The notes beneath the pieces are model-generated. The model had not been told where the DNA came from. It saw only the letters and a program-made list of their open reading frames with translations, and did not search any database. DNA of 42,622 nucleotides from positions 1-42,622 of the forward strand of contig CAZBEI010000121.1 of assembly GCA_964490895.1 (NCBI GenBank), given 5' to 3'. Both the position numbers and the translations under genes were made by a program. Positions 16,223 through 25,135 of the stretch are shown in pieces; the stretch's first letter is position 1; every line of letters starts with the position of its first letter. This DNA comes from JACRAO01 sp964490895 (GTDB lineage Bacteria; Bdellovibrionota; UBA1018).

Positions 16223-16736
16223 GTTCGAGGTAGCCGATGTAGGGGAGGCCCCGGTATTTCCCAGCATAATCAATGCCATAGCCAACGACAAATTCTTTTC
16301 CAATTTTAAAACCAAGGTAATTTACATCGATCTCAGTTTTAAGGCATTCCGGTTTCATTAAAAGAGCACAGCTTTTGATGGAGGCCGGTTTTCTAGCTTT
16401 GAGTAAGTTCATCATGTAGGAAAGGGTCAGTCCTGTATCTACAATGTCTTCGAATAAAATTACATTTTTTTTCTCAAGAGGCTCATGGATATCTAAGGTC
16501 AGTTTGACTTCTCCAGACGAAGTCATTTTATTCCCATAACTTGACACGCCCAAAAATTCGCAAGTGATGGGCAAATCAATCCGTCGGATCATGTCAGCAA
16601 AGAAAATAAAACTTCCTTTGAGGACACAGATTGCAGTGATTTCCTTGTCGTGATAGTCGTGGTTGATTTCTTGTGCTAATTCTGAAATACGAGCTTGAAG
16701 TTTAACTTCTGGAATTAAAATTTTAGACGTATGCAT
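16212..16736 (-). CDS. hpt: Hypoxanthine phosphoribosyltransferase
   Basis: Purine salvage: hypoxanthine (and probably guanine) plus PRPP gives the nucleotide. The PRPP loop ILFEDIVDTGLTL is at residues 93-105; the CVLKGSFIFFADM segment and C-terminal FVVGYGIDYAGKYRGLPYIG are characteristic of bacterial HPRT. Length 174 is typical. It overlaps upp upstream by 14 bases and the GHMP kinase downstream. Confidence 0.95.
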   Translation of the reverse strand: MHTSKILIPEVKLQARISELAQEINHDYHDKEITAICVLKGSFIFFADMIRRIDLPITCEFLGVSSYGNKMTSSGEVKLTLDIHEPLEKKNVILFEDIVDTGLTLSYMMNLLKARKPASIKSCALLMKPECLKTEIDVNYLGFKIGKEFVVGYGIDYAGKYRGLPYIGYLEHDH

Positions 16737-17529
16737 TGTTCATGACCTCTCCAAATCCACCGCCCCCAGGGACGATGTAGTGTTTATCATTTAATCCTCT
16801 TTCGCGATCCCAAAAGGTTCCGGGGATTGAATCCAATACTTCTGGAGGCGAAAGTCCTCTATCTAATCGAATAGCATAAACAATAAGGTCCGGGTGTACT
16901 TTTTTAACATTTTTTAAATATTCTGGTGTGACAATACAGTGTAAGGCAATAAATTTACTGGGTTTTCCTTTGGACTTGTAGAGAGAAAGAGCTTCGATGA
17001 GAGTGGCTCCCGTAGCACCCATGGGGTCTGGGAATAAAACAATGGCGTCTTTAATTGAGCCCCCGATTTTATGCCCAGAAACTTTACTGCCAGTTACTTT
17101 TTCTTGTTCGTCAGTCGTGCGGCCAATGCTAATATGATCTTGGCGAACCTTGTGTGGGTTCATAAAATAATTAAGCGCATTGTAACAAAGGTGAGAGGGA
17201 AGTGTGCCTGCTCGAGCCAAATTTACGGAGACAATGGGGATTTCAGAAGAAAGCAGGGGCGCCTCAAAAATACCTTCCAGATGAAATGCGCCCATTCGGG
17301 TCCTTACTTTTTTCCACTGCAGTGGAAACTCCTGGTTCACTACTATTTTTAGAAGCGAAGTGTAGAGAGTAGTGACCAGTTCATTGATGAGGGGCTGAGT
17401 GGTTGACTCTGCGCAAAGTTGAGCCAAGTGTGAGAGCAAAAAGGGATCAGCCAAAATATGGTATTGTGGACCATACTTATGTTCCGTTTCGGAGAGCTGA
17501 AATTTTAGTTTATGATATTGTGAGTCCAT
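16723..17529 (-). CDS. upp: Uracil phosphoribosyltransferase, long form
   Basis: Pyrimidine salvage: uracil plus PRPP gives UMP. Recognised by the PRPP-binding PDPMGATGATLIEAL motif, the EIPIVSVNLARAG segment and the C-terminal YIVPGGGGFGEV uracil-binding loop. At 268 residues it is about 60 longer than E. coli Upp (208), with extra N-terminal sequence and an insertion. ATG 17529 overlaps the tdk 3' end by 20 bases. It sits between tdk and hpt in a nucleobase/nucleoside salvage operon. Confidence 0.88.
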   Translation of the reverse strand: MDSQYHKLKFQLSETEHKYGPQYHILADPFLLSHLAQLCAESTTQPLINELVTTLYTSLLKIVVNQEFPLQWKKVRTRMGAFHLEGIFEAPLLSSEIPIVSVNLARAGTLPSHLCYNALNYFMNPHKVRQDHISIGRTTDEQEKVTGSKVSGHKIGGSIKDAIVLFPDPMGATGATLIEALSLYKSKGKPSKFIALHCIVTPEYLKNVKKVHPDLIVYAIRLDRGLSPPEVLDSIPGTFWDRERGLNDKHYIVPGGGGFGEVMNNAYV

Positions 17530-18169
17530 TGTGTTCCAGGGTGTGTTTTAGGGTGTGTTCTAGGGCATGCTCTTGGGTTTCTGAGTTTGATCGAGGCGAG
17601 GGCTCGTGGCAAAATCGGCAACGGGCTTCGTACATTTCTTTCCCCCCAATTTGTGGCACTTGAGTTTTTGTGGCAGCGGAGTTCCCTTGTGCAGTGAGTT
17701 TTTGAGTACGGGTGGCTGGATTTCCACAGGTCATGCAGATCGCAGTGAGTTTTGTAACTTGCTCAGCTACTGCTAAAAGTTTAGGGATGGGGCCAAAAGG
17801 TTGTCCTCTAAAATCCATATCTAAACCCGCTAAAATAACTCGAATCCCACGGAAAGCTAGTTTTTGAGCAGTTTCTACAATGGATTCATCAAAAAATTGC
17901 ACTTCGTCTATTCCTACCACTCGAGTGTTGTCTTCAAGATATTTTAAAATATCTTTGGATTTTTGAATCGGCTGGGATTCAATCCGATTGGAATCATGGC
18001 TTTGGACATGGTTTTTGCTGTAACGGTGGTCGACTGAGGGCTTAAAGACTTGCACTTTTTGTTTTGCAATTTGTGCACGTTTAAGCCTCCGAACGAGTTC
18101 TTCGGTTTTTCCGCTAAACATGCTCCCACAGATGACCTCTATAAATCCAGGCAGTGTTTTATGGAACAT
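17510..18169 (-). CDS. tdk: Thymidine kinase (type II) with His-rich tetrapeptide-repeat tail
   Basis: Phosphorylates thymidine to dTMP. P-loop GSMFSGKT (residues 15-22), the VVGIDEVQFFD Walker B region, the RGIRVILAGLDMDFRGQPFG segment and a zinc site made by CMTC and CRFCH. The core ends near residue 190. A tail of about 25 residues follows, with four tandem tetrapeptides (EHAL, EHTL, KHTL, EHNG) encoded by a 12-bp repeat, unusual for Tdk. It is first in the tdk-upp-hpt-GHMP operon. Confidence 0.93.
   Translation of the reverse strand: MFHKTLPGFIEVICGSMFSGKTEELVRRLKRAQIAKQKVQVFKPSVDHRYSKNHVQSHDSNRIESQPIQKSKDILKYLEDNTRVVGIDEVQFFDESIVETAQKLAFRGIRVILAGLDMDFRGQPFGPIPKLLAVAEQVTKLTAICMTCGNPATRTQKLTAQGNSAATKTQVPQIGGKEMYEARCRFCHEPSPRSNSETQEHALEHTLKHTLEHNGLTIS
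17531..17578. repeat. Four 12-bp tandem repeats in the tdk 3' end
   Basis: Units GTGTTCCAGGGT, GTGTTTTAGGGT, GTGTTCTAGGGC and ATGCTCTTGGGT (plus strand). The period is a multiple of three, so unit gain or loss keeps frame. The last part lies next to the overlap with the upp start. Confidence 0.8.
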
Positions 18170-18297
18170 ACCATCTGTTTAGCTTAAATTCTCAATTTTT
18201 GGAATAGAGGAGAAACCCTCCCTCACGAATAATTTTACTAAATTGTGAGTCCTCCTCCATAATTCGACACCCATGGCCATTTTTACTCAGGCTTTTC

Positions 18298-19404
18298 TTA
18301 GTTAGGGTGCTCCCATTCAAAGTGACAATAAATGTCTTGGATCTTGTTTGTGCAACCAAAAATTTCCTGAATAAAAGGATGTTTTCCAAATATTTTTTCA
18401 ATTCTTATGGCGGCAGATGGGTGTGGGGCGGTTTCGTTATGATCTAAAAATTCGTCATCTTCGCAGAGGTCTCGCACGGCATTTGTTGCGGCTTGAAAGA
18501 GTTGATTTTGATCAAATTCGGTATTGTATTTTTTTAGAGCCAGGGCTGTGATTTGTACAGCTATCCAATCTGCAAAGGTCTCAGAAAGCTGGTCATTTTT
18601 GCCACATTCTTTTCTGTTTTTAGAGACCTCAATCAAGTTTTGATACAAAAAACACGCAGTGAGTTTGTCATAAGAAGGCAGCGAAACATGGAGCATTCTC
18701 AGTTCGCAGGGATCGATGGAATGGGCAAACTCGTGTGCCATAGAAAAAATCATATTGAATCGAGATTGGACGCTCACGAGATAAGCGCCGCCCACTCTTA
18801 GCCTCGTTGAGTGATTTTTTAGGCGTTCGTAAAAAATATTATTTTTTGTAAAAAGATCCGGCTCGTCTGAGTAAACCTGTGCCGGTGGAGGTAACTCTAA
18901 AAGAGTATTTTGAATTCTTCTCCTTAAAAATAGCTTTTCTTTTTTAGAAAAAATAGTTTCTTTTTGGCTGTCTAAAAATCTAATCAGAGCATTTTTGACA
19001 AAGTCATAGGCCGACACAATGCGTTGCCTTCGCTTGGGGGTGTAAATTTTATTTACAAAGAGTTCGTCGACTTCCTCAAGTGCCAAATTTGGATTTTCTC
19101 TGAGGATGTCTTGATAAGTTTTTAAGGCAATAATCTCGCCATGGATATCGGTTTTAACAGATCCAGTGGGGTCGTTAGTGTCTTTTTTGAGCTGACAAAT
19201 AGTTTTATAAAAATCCGAGCAAAAAATATTTTCTGGTTTTGCGTAAGAAGGGGAGTCTTGTGAGGTTTGTGTTTTTGGTAGTTTTAGGGGCAACTCTAAG
19301 GACAACTCTGGAGTGACTAAGGGGTGCTTGCAATGGCGAATGAGCACAAGGGCTACTAAAGTCAGAATTCCGTATAAAATGAGAATGATCGTTCGAGCTC
19401 TCAT
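18298..19404 (-). CDS. Membrane-anchored compact M13-like (neprilysin-type) zinc metallopeptidase
   Basis: Residues 5-22 are a signal anchor. The zinc site is HEFAH (224-228) with third ligand Glu275 in ETFAD, a gluzincin arrangement. Two more segments recall family M13: FCSDFYKTIC (61-70), like the M13 N-terminal CDDFY...C, and the C-terminal HPSAAIRIEKIFGKHPFIQ then EIFGC, like the M13 HSPxxxRVxG...EAFxC end. At 368 residues it is about half the usual M13 length. The active site would face the periplasm. M13 membership is inferred from motif order; an M48-like or novel gluzincin is the alternative. Confidence 0.6.
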   Translation of the reverse strand: MRARTIILILYGILTLVALVLIRHCKHPLVTPELSLELPLKLPKTQTSQDSPSYAKPENIFCSDFYKTICQLKKDTNDPTGSVKTDIHGEIIALKTYQDILRENPNLALEEVDELFVNKIYTPKRRQRIVSAYDFVKNALIRFLDSQKETIFSKKEKLFLRRRIQNTLLELPPPAQVYSDEPDLFTKNNIFYERLKNHSTRLRVGGAYLVSVQSRFNMIFSMAHEFAHSIDPCELRMLHVSLPSYDKLTACFLYQNLIEVSKNRKECGKNDQLSETFADWIAVQITALALKKYNTEFDQNQLFQAATNAVRDLCEDDEFLDHNETAPHPSAAIRIEKIFGKHPFIQEIFGCTNKIQDIYCHFEWEHPN

Positions 19405-19446
19405 GTAAGAGCAACCCCATCCCGGATTGTCTGTCAGACATCTGGG

Positions 19447-20169
19447 TTAGCTAAAAAATGCGGAAAATATTTTAAACATTCCTAATGCAAAAACAGAGAC
19501 CCCTAGGATGATTATCGCAAATAAGATAAGACTTGGGAATACTCCGATAAGAATAGCGCGGCTTATTGAAACCGTGTGGACTTCTTTGATGGCGAGTATG
19601 ACAAGCAGTGGACTCCAAAGTAAAAAGATGACGGGTCCTACCCCAGGAAGGGCTGCAAATATTGCAGGCGCTATGGAGTAACAGACGATTCTCAGAGAAG
19701 ACTCAAAGCTCACCTGTTTTGATATAAAAAAACGAGAAGCTACAAAGATCCAAAGGCTTGTATAAAAAATACTGCAGGCGCTCAAAAAAGGATCCAAAAG
19801 AAAAAGTCCCAAGTCCCAATCCCACTTTCCAGCTAAAAAGCTGGAGTCTGTTTTTAAAAAATCAATAAACAGAGCTTTCTTTAAAAATCCACCCGAGGAG
19901 CGAAAAAATAGAGAATTTAGTAAATAACCCAATCCAGCACCTAGCCAGTGAGTAAACAAGGCAAATGCAAGAGGATTGCTCCACCCTCCTTGAACTGACA
20001 TTTTTCTAAAAAAATGAGAGGGATTCAAGAGGATTTCTTTGAGGAGTGCCCAGTATTTTTGTAGGGGCGAAAAAACAGGATCTTGAATTAGAGCTAAGTT
20101 ATAAGAACAACTTGGGCAAAGCAAGGTTGTGGTGTTGAGAGAGGTTCCGCATTTTGGGCATTGGTCCAT
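19447..20169 (-). CDS. Zinc-ribbon YIP1-like integral membrane protein
   Basis: The N-terminus has a zinc ribbon with CPKCG and CPSCS (residues 4-20). The rest holds about five hydrophobic segments, with the layout of Yip1-domain bacterial membrane proteins (an LLKEILLNPSHFFRKM amphipathic lead-in before the first segment). The last segments are strongly hydrophobic (ILIGVFPSLILFAIIILGV). Function unknown; no ligand or enzymatic motif is visible. It lies 42 bases upstream of the metallopeptidase gene on the same strand, so the two may be cotranscribed. Confidence 0.65.
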   Translation of the reverse strand: MDQCPKCGTSLNTTTLLCPSCSYNLALIQDPVFSPLQKYWALLKEILLNPSHFFRKMSVQGGWSNPLAFALFTHWLGAGLGYLLNSLFFRSSGGFLKKALFIDFLKTDSSFLAGKWDWDLGLFLLDPFLSACSIFYTSLWIFVASRFFISKQVSFESSLRIVCYSIAPAIFAALPGVGPVIFLLWSPLLVILAIKEVHTVSISRAILIGVFPSLILFAIIILGVSVFALGMFKIFSAFFS

Positions 20170-20217
20170 TCTTCAAGACATACTTGAATCTGCTGATAAA
20201 ATCAATCTATCAGACCA

Positions 20218-21795
20218 CTACTTCTTTGTGGGTGAAGTGGCGGCTACTGGGACTGGTTTTGCTTTTTTGAAGAAATCAGCATTCCAGGGGAGGGAGTCTT
20301 TGAGAGCAGCATCGAGTAGAAAAGCTTCTTGCCTTTGAGAGTTTAAATTTCTGACATAAAGTTTTTCACTGTTTTTCCAGAATAAAAACTTTCTTTTACT
20401 CGTCTCTTTTTCGTCTCCAAAGTTCACCTGAAGACCTGAGTCTTCGCCTGTAGGTATGGAGCTACTTTGTAAAAACTCTAGAATTTTAGTGCCCGAAAGT
20501 TTATCTAAAAGAGCATTGACTTTGTCGTTGTCAATTTCTTCTTGAATTTCTTTTTGCAGAGCGAGCGATTTCCACTTCGAATCTTTTTGCTGAAGATTTA
20601 AAGCTTTATTGCCGATTGGATTTCCTAGAAATTCCAGATTTTTGATGTTGTATCGCTCTAAACTTGTAATGAGTTTTGCAAGCCTTAAGTCCTTCACTGT
20701 TTTTTCAAATTTATTTTTGGCAGAAGTATCCAACTCAAAGAGGGGATCAAAGCCCGACGAAGTCGCATAGAGCGCTTCAAGCTTGGTTATTTTTTTTATA
20801 GTGGATTTTTTTTCATAAATTAAAAGAGTGGAAACAAGGGGCGGTTTTTTCTCTTTTTCTTGCCCTGCAGTGGTCATGCTTAGCATCGCAAAGAGAGTGG
20901 CCCCTTTGAGAGTGTCTTTTGCTTTGGGGTCGTCTTTATTCTCTGAGGGAAACTGTTTTGCACTGAGGTGTACGATACCGCCGAGAAGGCTGTCAATTGC
21001 GTCTTGATCTCCTGGGAGTTCGTCTGTTTTATCTTGGGTTTTATCTTGGATTTTATCTTGGATTTTGTTTTGGGTTTTGTTTTTGACTTTATTTTGCAAG
21101 AGCCACTGCCCGTCTTTTTTCAGTGCGGTAAAGTGCTCTTTTTCAGTTTTGAGTTCAAATTTTTGAACTTCTGATACATTCAAATCCGCTATTTTTTTAT
21201 CTCTCCAGTAGGTTAAGTCGTGGTCAAAGTTGCTCTTAAAATAACTCGGTGTGAGTAAAACTTTTTTTGAATCTTTTCCAGATAAAGTAAAGATAGAATC
21301 CCCAATGGGATGGGTTTCTCCAAAAAAGGTAGTGAGTGTTTCACCTGAGGCGGTTTTGACTTCAATTTTTCGGGTAGGTGTGTCTAGTTTATAGTCTTTG
21401 AGGAGAGCCTTTCTTTTTTCTTCTGTCTCAGTATCTAGGTCAATAGTCTGGTTAGCCGAGAGGTATTGCAAGGAACTTAAAAAAGAATTGAGATTGGCTG
21501 AGTCCGCTTTTAGTTTGAGCGGTGTGGTGAGCTCCCATTTTGACTGATCTGAGGGTTTGCAAAGTTTAGAGTCTTTAGAACTTAGGTCTAAACACTTAAA
21601 CGCAAATACTCTGTCTGCGTCTATGATTTTGATAGAGTCAATTTGAACTTCTTTGATTTTGACAACCTTTTTAGCCTCTTCCTGTTTTTCTTCTTGCTTG
21701 GGTTTTTGTGTATTGACCAACCAGTAAGCAGCAGAGCTGAAAACAACAAGCACTAATGCTAAGATAAAGGGTTTAATCCAATTGAGCTTTGCCAT
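20218..21795 (-). CDS. DUF4340 protein of the Gld-type ABC cluster
   Basis: One N-terminal transmembrane segment (residues ~7-25), then a large extracytoplasmic region with duplicated beta-rich units of DUF4340 type (WELTTPLKLKADSANLNSFL and the KTEKEHFTALKKDGQWLL region). DUF4340 genes commonly follow GldG-like genes. A Lys/Gln/Asp tetrapeptide repeat stands near residues 235-255, encoded by a 12-bp tandem array. It is last in the operon, 8 bases after the GldG-like gene. Role in the complex is unknown. Confidence 0.8.
   Translation of the reverse strand: MAKLNWIKPFILALVLVVFSSAAYWLVNTQKPKQEEKQEEAKKVVKIKEVQIDSIKIIDADRVFAFKCLDLSSKDSKLCKPSDQSKWELTTPLKLKADSANLNSFLSSLQYLSANQTIDLDTETEEKRKALLKDYKLDTPTRKIEVKTASGETLTTFFGETHPIGDSIFTLSGKDSKKVLLTPSYFKSNFDHDLTYWRDKKIADLNVSEVQKFELKTEKEHFTALKKDGQWLLQNKVKNKTQNKIQDKIQDKTQDKTDELPGDQDAIDSLLGGIVHLSAKQFPSENKDDPKAKDTLKGATLFAMLSMTTAGQEKEKKPPLVSTLLIYEKKSTIKKITKLEALYATSSGFDPLFELDTSAKNKFEKTVKDLRLAKLITSLERYNIKNLEFLGNPIGNKALNLQQKDSKWKSLALQKEIQEEIDNDKVNALLDKLSGTKILEFLQSSSIPTGEDSGLQVNFGDEKETSKRKFLFWKNSEKLYVRNLNSQRQEAFLLDAALKDSLPWNADFFKKAKPVPVAATSPTKK
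21032..21091. repeat. 12-bp tandem repeats inside the DUF4340 gene
   Basis: Five near-copies of TCTTGGATTTTA-like units (plus strand) starting at 21032, 21044, 21056, 21068 and 21080. They encode KTQN/KIQD-type tetrapeptides on the minus strand and keep the frame whatever the copy number. Confidence 0.75.
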
Positions 21796-21803
21796 AAATC
21801 AGC

Positions 21804-23336
21804 CTACATTTTTCGTCGAACAGCCCAAAGAACAACGCCACCGCTCGCTGTTAAAAAGGGAATGATGAGAAAGGTCAGCCAAAAAACTAAAGTCGCTTGT
21901 TTCTGAGAAAGTTCTATTTTCCCTGTGCCTTCTTCTTTAGCTCGAATAGAAATCAAACTCTCGTCTTCCATGAGCCAACTCACTGAGTTTAAAAAGAAGT
22001 CGGAGTTTCCCCCATTTTTACCAAAAGTATTGTTGGCAAATTGAGAGGTTCCAAAAACCACGAGGCGTGTTTTTTTGGTGGCCTTTGAGTCTTTGAGTTT
22101 TCCCTCTGCAGCCACAGCCACATTGAGGGGACCTACTTTGTCCCGGCCTTGAACTTTTCTGACTTTTCCACTGGATAATTCTTTCATGTCAGGTACGGCC
22201 CAACTGCTGGGGAGTGTTTGAGCAAGCCAGTGCAATGTCATCTCTGGGGGAGCTCCCGGAATGATTTCAAGTGGCATGCTCAGTGGAAAAAAACTTTGGA
22301 GTTGAAAGTCTTTTGTGATCGCGTTTTCGCGTGAGTAAGATTGAATCATAGGTACAGAGGCATCAATGTTAAACATTTTTGAAATAGGGTCCACAATCAA
22401 TGCTTTGATGGGTTTGATATGCCATTCTTCTAAGACCGGATAGAGGTCTGAGGAGTAGTCTTCGCCTTTCATATTCATGTCAAAAGCCAGGGCAGCCCTT
22501 CCGCCCCCAGCCAAATAATCCTTAATGAGTTTTACTTCTTGTGGAAAAAATCCTTTGGATGGCCCTAAAATGGCGATCATGTCACATTTTTCTGGAATCT
22601 TTCCCTCTTGGACTAAGTTGAGTTCACTGAATTCGTAGGATTGGTTGGTGACCCCTTTTTTAATGAGCTCGTACCCATCAGACTCCGTTGAGTTAAAATT
22701 TCTCTCGCCATGTCCTGTCACTGAGCACAGGGTAGGGGGTTTTTCCTTGAGAAGCTTCATGAGAGAGTTTGTAACTTTTTCCTCGTTGGGGTCTTCTATT
22801 TTTTGATCCCGGTTTCCTACAGTAAGTTGCAGTGAGCCATATTTTTTGACTCCCACTTGCTTGACTCGCATGGGCTCTTTGTCTGGATCTACATATTCGA
22901 CCTCGAATTTTGAATTGAGCGTTCTGTAATTGTCCAAAAGTTGCTTAGATTGCTCTCGTTCTTGAGGGCGGGTAAAAGAGACCGCTTTGACAGGTGTTTT
23001 CAGGTCTTTGACAATTTTCTTAGTCTGATCCGAAAGGGTGTGAATTTTATTTTTAGTCAAATCCCACTTAAAAGGATAGTGAAAGGAGACATAGTTTAAA
23101 ACAATCACAATAGAAATCACAAGCGCCGAAGTGACAACTGAATAAAATCCAAAAGCCATGGCACGACTTTTGAGGGCTAGTCTATTTTGCTGGATGAGCA
23201 TTCCAAATGATAGAAGGACTAAAACGAGTAAAGTAACAATGAGCCATGGGGTGTCTTGATAAGCTGTTTTTGCAATAAAAAGTCCCATGACCAAAAATAG
23301 AGATAGTATCCAAAGGACAGGTTTTTTATAATCCAT
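21804..23336 (-). CDS. GldG-like ABC transporter auxiliary protein
   Basis: Three N-terminal transmembrane segments (within residues 5-85), a large extracytoplasmic domain and a final C-terminal transmembrane segment before a basic end. The soluble part has the ABC_transp_aux pattern: VKAVSFTRPQEREQSKQLLDN, LCSVTGHGERNF, IAILGPSKGFFPQEVKLIKDYLAGGGRAALAFD and VVFGTSQFANN. These domains are thioredoxin/ThuA-like. In Bacteroidetes GldG pairs with GldF and GldA in gliding; in other phyla the same set has no settled function. It follows the permease gene by 6 bases. Confidence 0.82.
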   Translation of the reverse strand: MDYKKPVLWILSLFLVMGLFIAKTAYQDTPWLIVTLLVLVLLSFGMLIQQNRLALKSRAMAFGFYSVVTSALVISIVIVLNYVSFHYPFKWDLTKNKIHTLSDQTKKIVKDLKTPVKAVSFTRPQEREQSKQLLDNYRTLNSKFEVEYVDPDKEPMRVKQVGVKKYGSLQLTVGNRDQKIEDPNEEKVTNSLMKLLKEKPPTLCSVTGHGERNFNSTESDGYELIKKGVTNQSYEFSELNLVQEGKIPEKCDMIAILGPSKGFFPQEVKLIKDYLAGGGRAALAFDMNMKGEDYSSDLYPVLEEWHIKPIKALIVDPISKMFNIDASVPMIQSYSRENAITKDFQLQSFFPLSMPLEIIPGAPPEMTLHWLAQTLPSSWAVPDMKELSSGKVRKVQGRDKVGPLNVAVAAEGKLKDSKATKKTRLVVFGTSQFANNTFGKNGGNSDFFLNSVSWLMEDESLISIRAKEEGTGKIELSQKQATLVFWLTFLIIPFLTASGGVVLWAVRRKM

Positions 23337-23342
23337 GGTTAA

Positions 23343-24104
23343 TTACCTCCACCTATACGAATCTAAAATGCGATGGCTTAAAAAGAGTCCGACAAAAATA
23401 AATGACACGTAATAGACAATGTCGGAAGTGTTCAATATCCCTTGGCTAAAGTTCGAAAAATGACTGATCAGAGAAAGGTAAGTAAAAATCTCTCCCCAAA
23501 AACTTCCAGCAGAATGGGCAGCCCAATTGATAAGCCAGAAGAAAATAGCGGCCGAAAAGGTGAGTGCTCCTGCCACGATCTGATTTTCAGTCATCGTAGA
23601 AAACAAAACCCCCACAGCCAAGTAACATCCACCTAAGAGCAAAGTGCCAACATAACTACAAAAAATAGGCCCCAAGTCAGGATTGCCTGTGAGGTAGAGA
23701 ACCGCAGGGTATACTAACGTCAGTCCGACCATGATGGATACAAAAAGTAACGAAGAGAGGTATTTCCCGAGAACGATTTCAAAAAGCTTTACAGGAGAGG
23801 TGAGTAAAAGCTCAAGCGTGTGAAGTTTTTTCTCCTCAGCAAAAAGTCGCATGGTGATAAAGGGCGTGAGAAAAAGTAAAATCACATTCATGTTTCCAAA
23901 AAGGGGGCGAATAATGCCATCCGTGATGGACATGGCTTTGGAATTAAATTGCTGAAAACGCATGCCTTCTTGGTTAAAATAAAAAAGAATATTAAAAAAC
24001 ATCCACCCCATAATGCCCATAAAAGCTGCAATGATGATGTAGGCAATGGGGGAGGTAAAATAATTTCTAAAATCACGGTAAGCAATAGTCCAAATTTTTT
24101 TCAT
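23343..24104 (-). CDS. ABC-2 type permease, GldF-like
   Basis: Six hydrophobic segments in 253 residues. The N-terminal pattern (AYRDFRNYFTSPIAYIIIAAFMGIMG) and the conserved ITMRLFAEEKKLHTLELLLTSPV... coupling region (here cut short) are those of GldF-type ABC-2 permeases. It partners the ATPase encoded 28 bases upstream and the GldG-like protein downstream. Confidence 0.88.
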   Translation of the reverse strand: MKKIWTIAYRDFRNYFTSPIAYIIIAAFMGIMGWMFFNILFYFNQEGMRFQQFNSKAMSITDGIIRPLFGNMNVILLFLTPFITMRLFAEEKKLHTLELLLTSPVKLFEIVLGKYLSSLLFVSIMVGLTLVYPAVLYLTGNPDLGPIFCSYVGTLLLGGCYLAVGVLFSTMTENQIVAGALTFSAAIFFWLINWAAHSAGSFWGEIFTYLSLISHFSNFSQGILNTSDIVYYVSFIFVGLFLSHRILDSYRWR

Positions 24105-24132
24105 ACTCGACCTCCTGTCTGTGTTTGCAATG

Positions 24133-25101
24133 TCATAGTGAAACCTCTGGGATGGCCTGGCTAGAGGGGATAGAGAGATGGGGTTCGTCTGTGGTGAGTT
24201 GCAAGAAGACTTCTTCGAGACTGATTTTTTCTGAGCTAAATTCTAAAACTCCCATTCCTTTTTGAACAGCTGTTTCCACAATTTTGTCTCGGATTTCTTT
24301 AGATTGAGGTTCAATTTCGATGACAATTTTGGGGCCTGAAGCCACTGCTCCTTTGACTCCCGGAAGATTTCTGATGGAGGACAATCCATCCGATGAGGGA
24401 GTTTTTACTGTAAGGGAGTAAATCAGGCCTTTTTTAATCCGTGAGGTGAGGCCCTCCAAGGTATCTTCGCCCACAATCCTCCCCTTGTTGATCACGATGA
24501 TCCTTTGGCAGGTGGCCGTGACCTCTGGCAAAATATGGGAACTTAAAATGACGGTGTGATCCCCACGTAAGCTCTTAATGAGCTCTCGAATTTCGATGAT
24601 TTGCTTTGGGTCTAGTCCAATCGTAGGTTCGTCTAAAATAAGTATTGCTGGATTGTGCACTAAAGCTTGTGCAAGCCCCACGCGCTGCTTGAATCCTTTT
24701 GACAGATTTCCAATGAGTCGATTTTGCACATCGGTTAGAGAGGTTTTGTCGAGGGTTGTCTTGACTGCTTTGCTGAGTGCGGAATTGGGAACTTCGTGGA
24801 GTTTTGCGGCATACTCAATATAATCTTTGACTCGCATTTCGTTATAAACGGGGGGTGTCTCCGGGAGGTAACCGACTTTTCTTTTGACTTCTAGGGGTTG
24901 GTCAAAAACATCGAAGCCTGAGAGGACAGCGTTTCCGCTCGTCGCAGGCATAAAGCCTGTCAAAATTTTCATTGTAGTCGTTTTTCCAGCGCCATTTGGG
25001 CCCAAAAAGCCGACGATTTCTCCTTTTTTTACTTCAAAACTAAGATCATCAATGGCGGGCCTTATTCCATACATTTTGGTCAGATGAGAAACTTTAATCA
25101 T
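24133..25101 (-). CDS. ABC transporter ATP-binding protein, GldA-like
   Basis: Walker A GPNGAGKT (residues 34-41), the Q-loop replaced by the GYLPETPPVY motif typical of this subfamily, signature LSKGFKQRV and Walker B ILILDEPTIGLDP, then the switch His in LSSHILPEV. A C-terminal extension of ~90 residues (TVKTPSSDGLSSIRNLPG onward) is also typical of GldA-like and multidrug/gliding ATPases. It is the first gene of a four-gene operon with a near-consensus promoter upstream. Confidence 0.92.
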   Translation of the reverse strand: MIKVSHLTKMYGIRPAIDDLSFEVKKGEIVGFLGPNGAGKTTTMKILTGFMPATSGNAVLSGFDVFDQPLEVKRKVGYLPETPPVYNEMRVKDYIEYAAKLHEVPNSALSKAVKTTLDKTSLTDVQNRLIGNLSKGFKQRVGLAQALVHNPAILILDEPTIGLDPKQIIEIRELIKSLRGDHTVILSSHILPEVTATCQRIIVINKGRIVGEDTLEGLTSRIKKGLIYSLTVKTPSSDGLSSIRNLPGVKGAVASGPKIVIEIEPQSKEIRDKIVETAVQKGMGVLEFSSEKISLEEVFLQLTTDEPHLSIPSSQAIPEVSL

Positions 25102-25135
25102 GTATAAACCTCTAACTCCGTTTTGTTTTTTCTGG

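Noticed and set aside
16223..16315. Upstream extension of the GHMP kinase frame
   Set aside because: It lies inside hpt and precedes the family's N-terminal motif; ATG 16222 with an 11-base overlap is typical of coupled genes.
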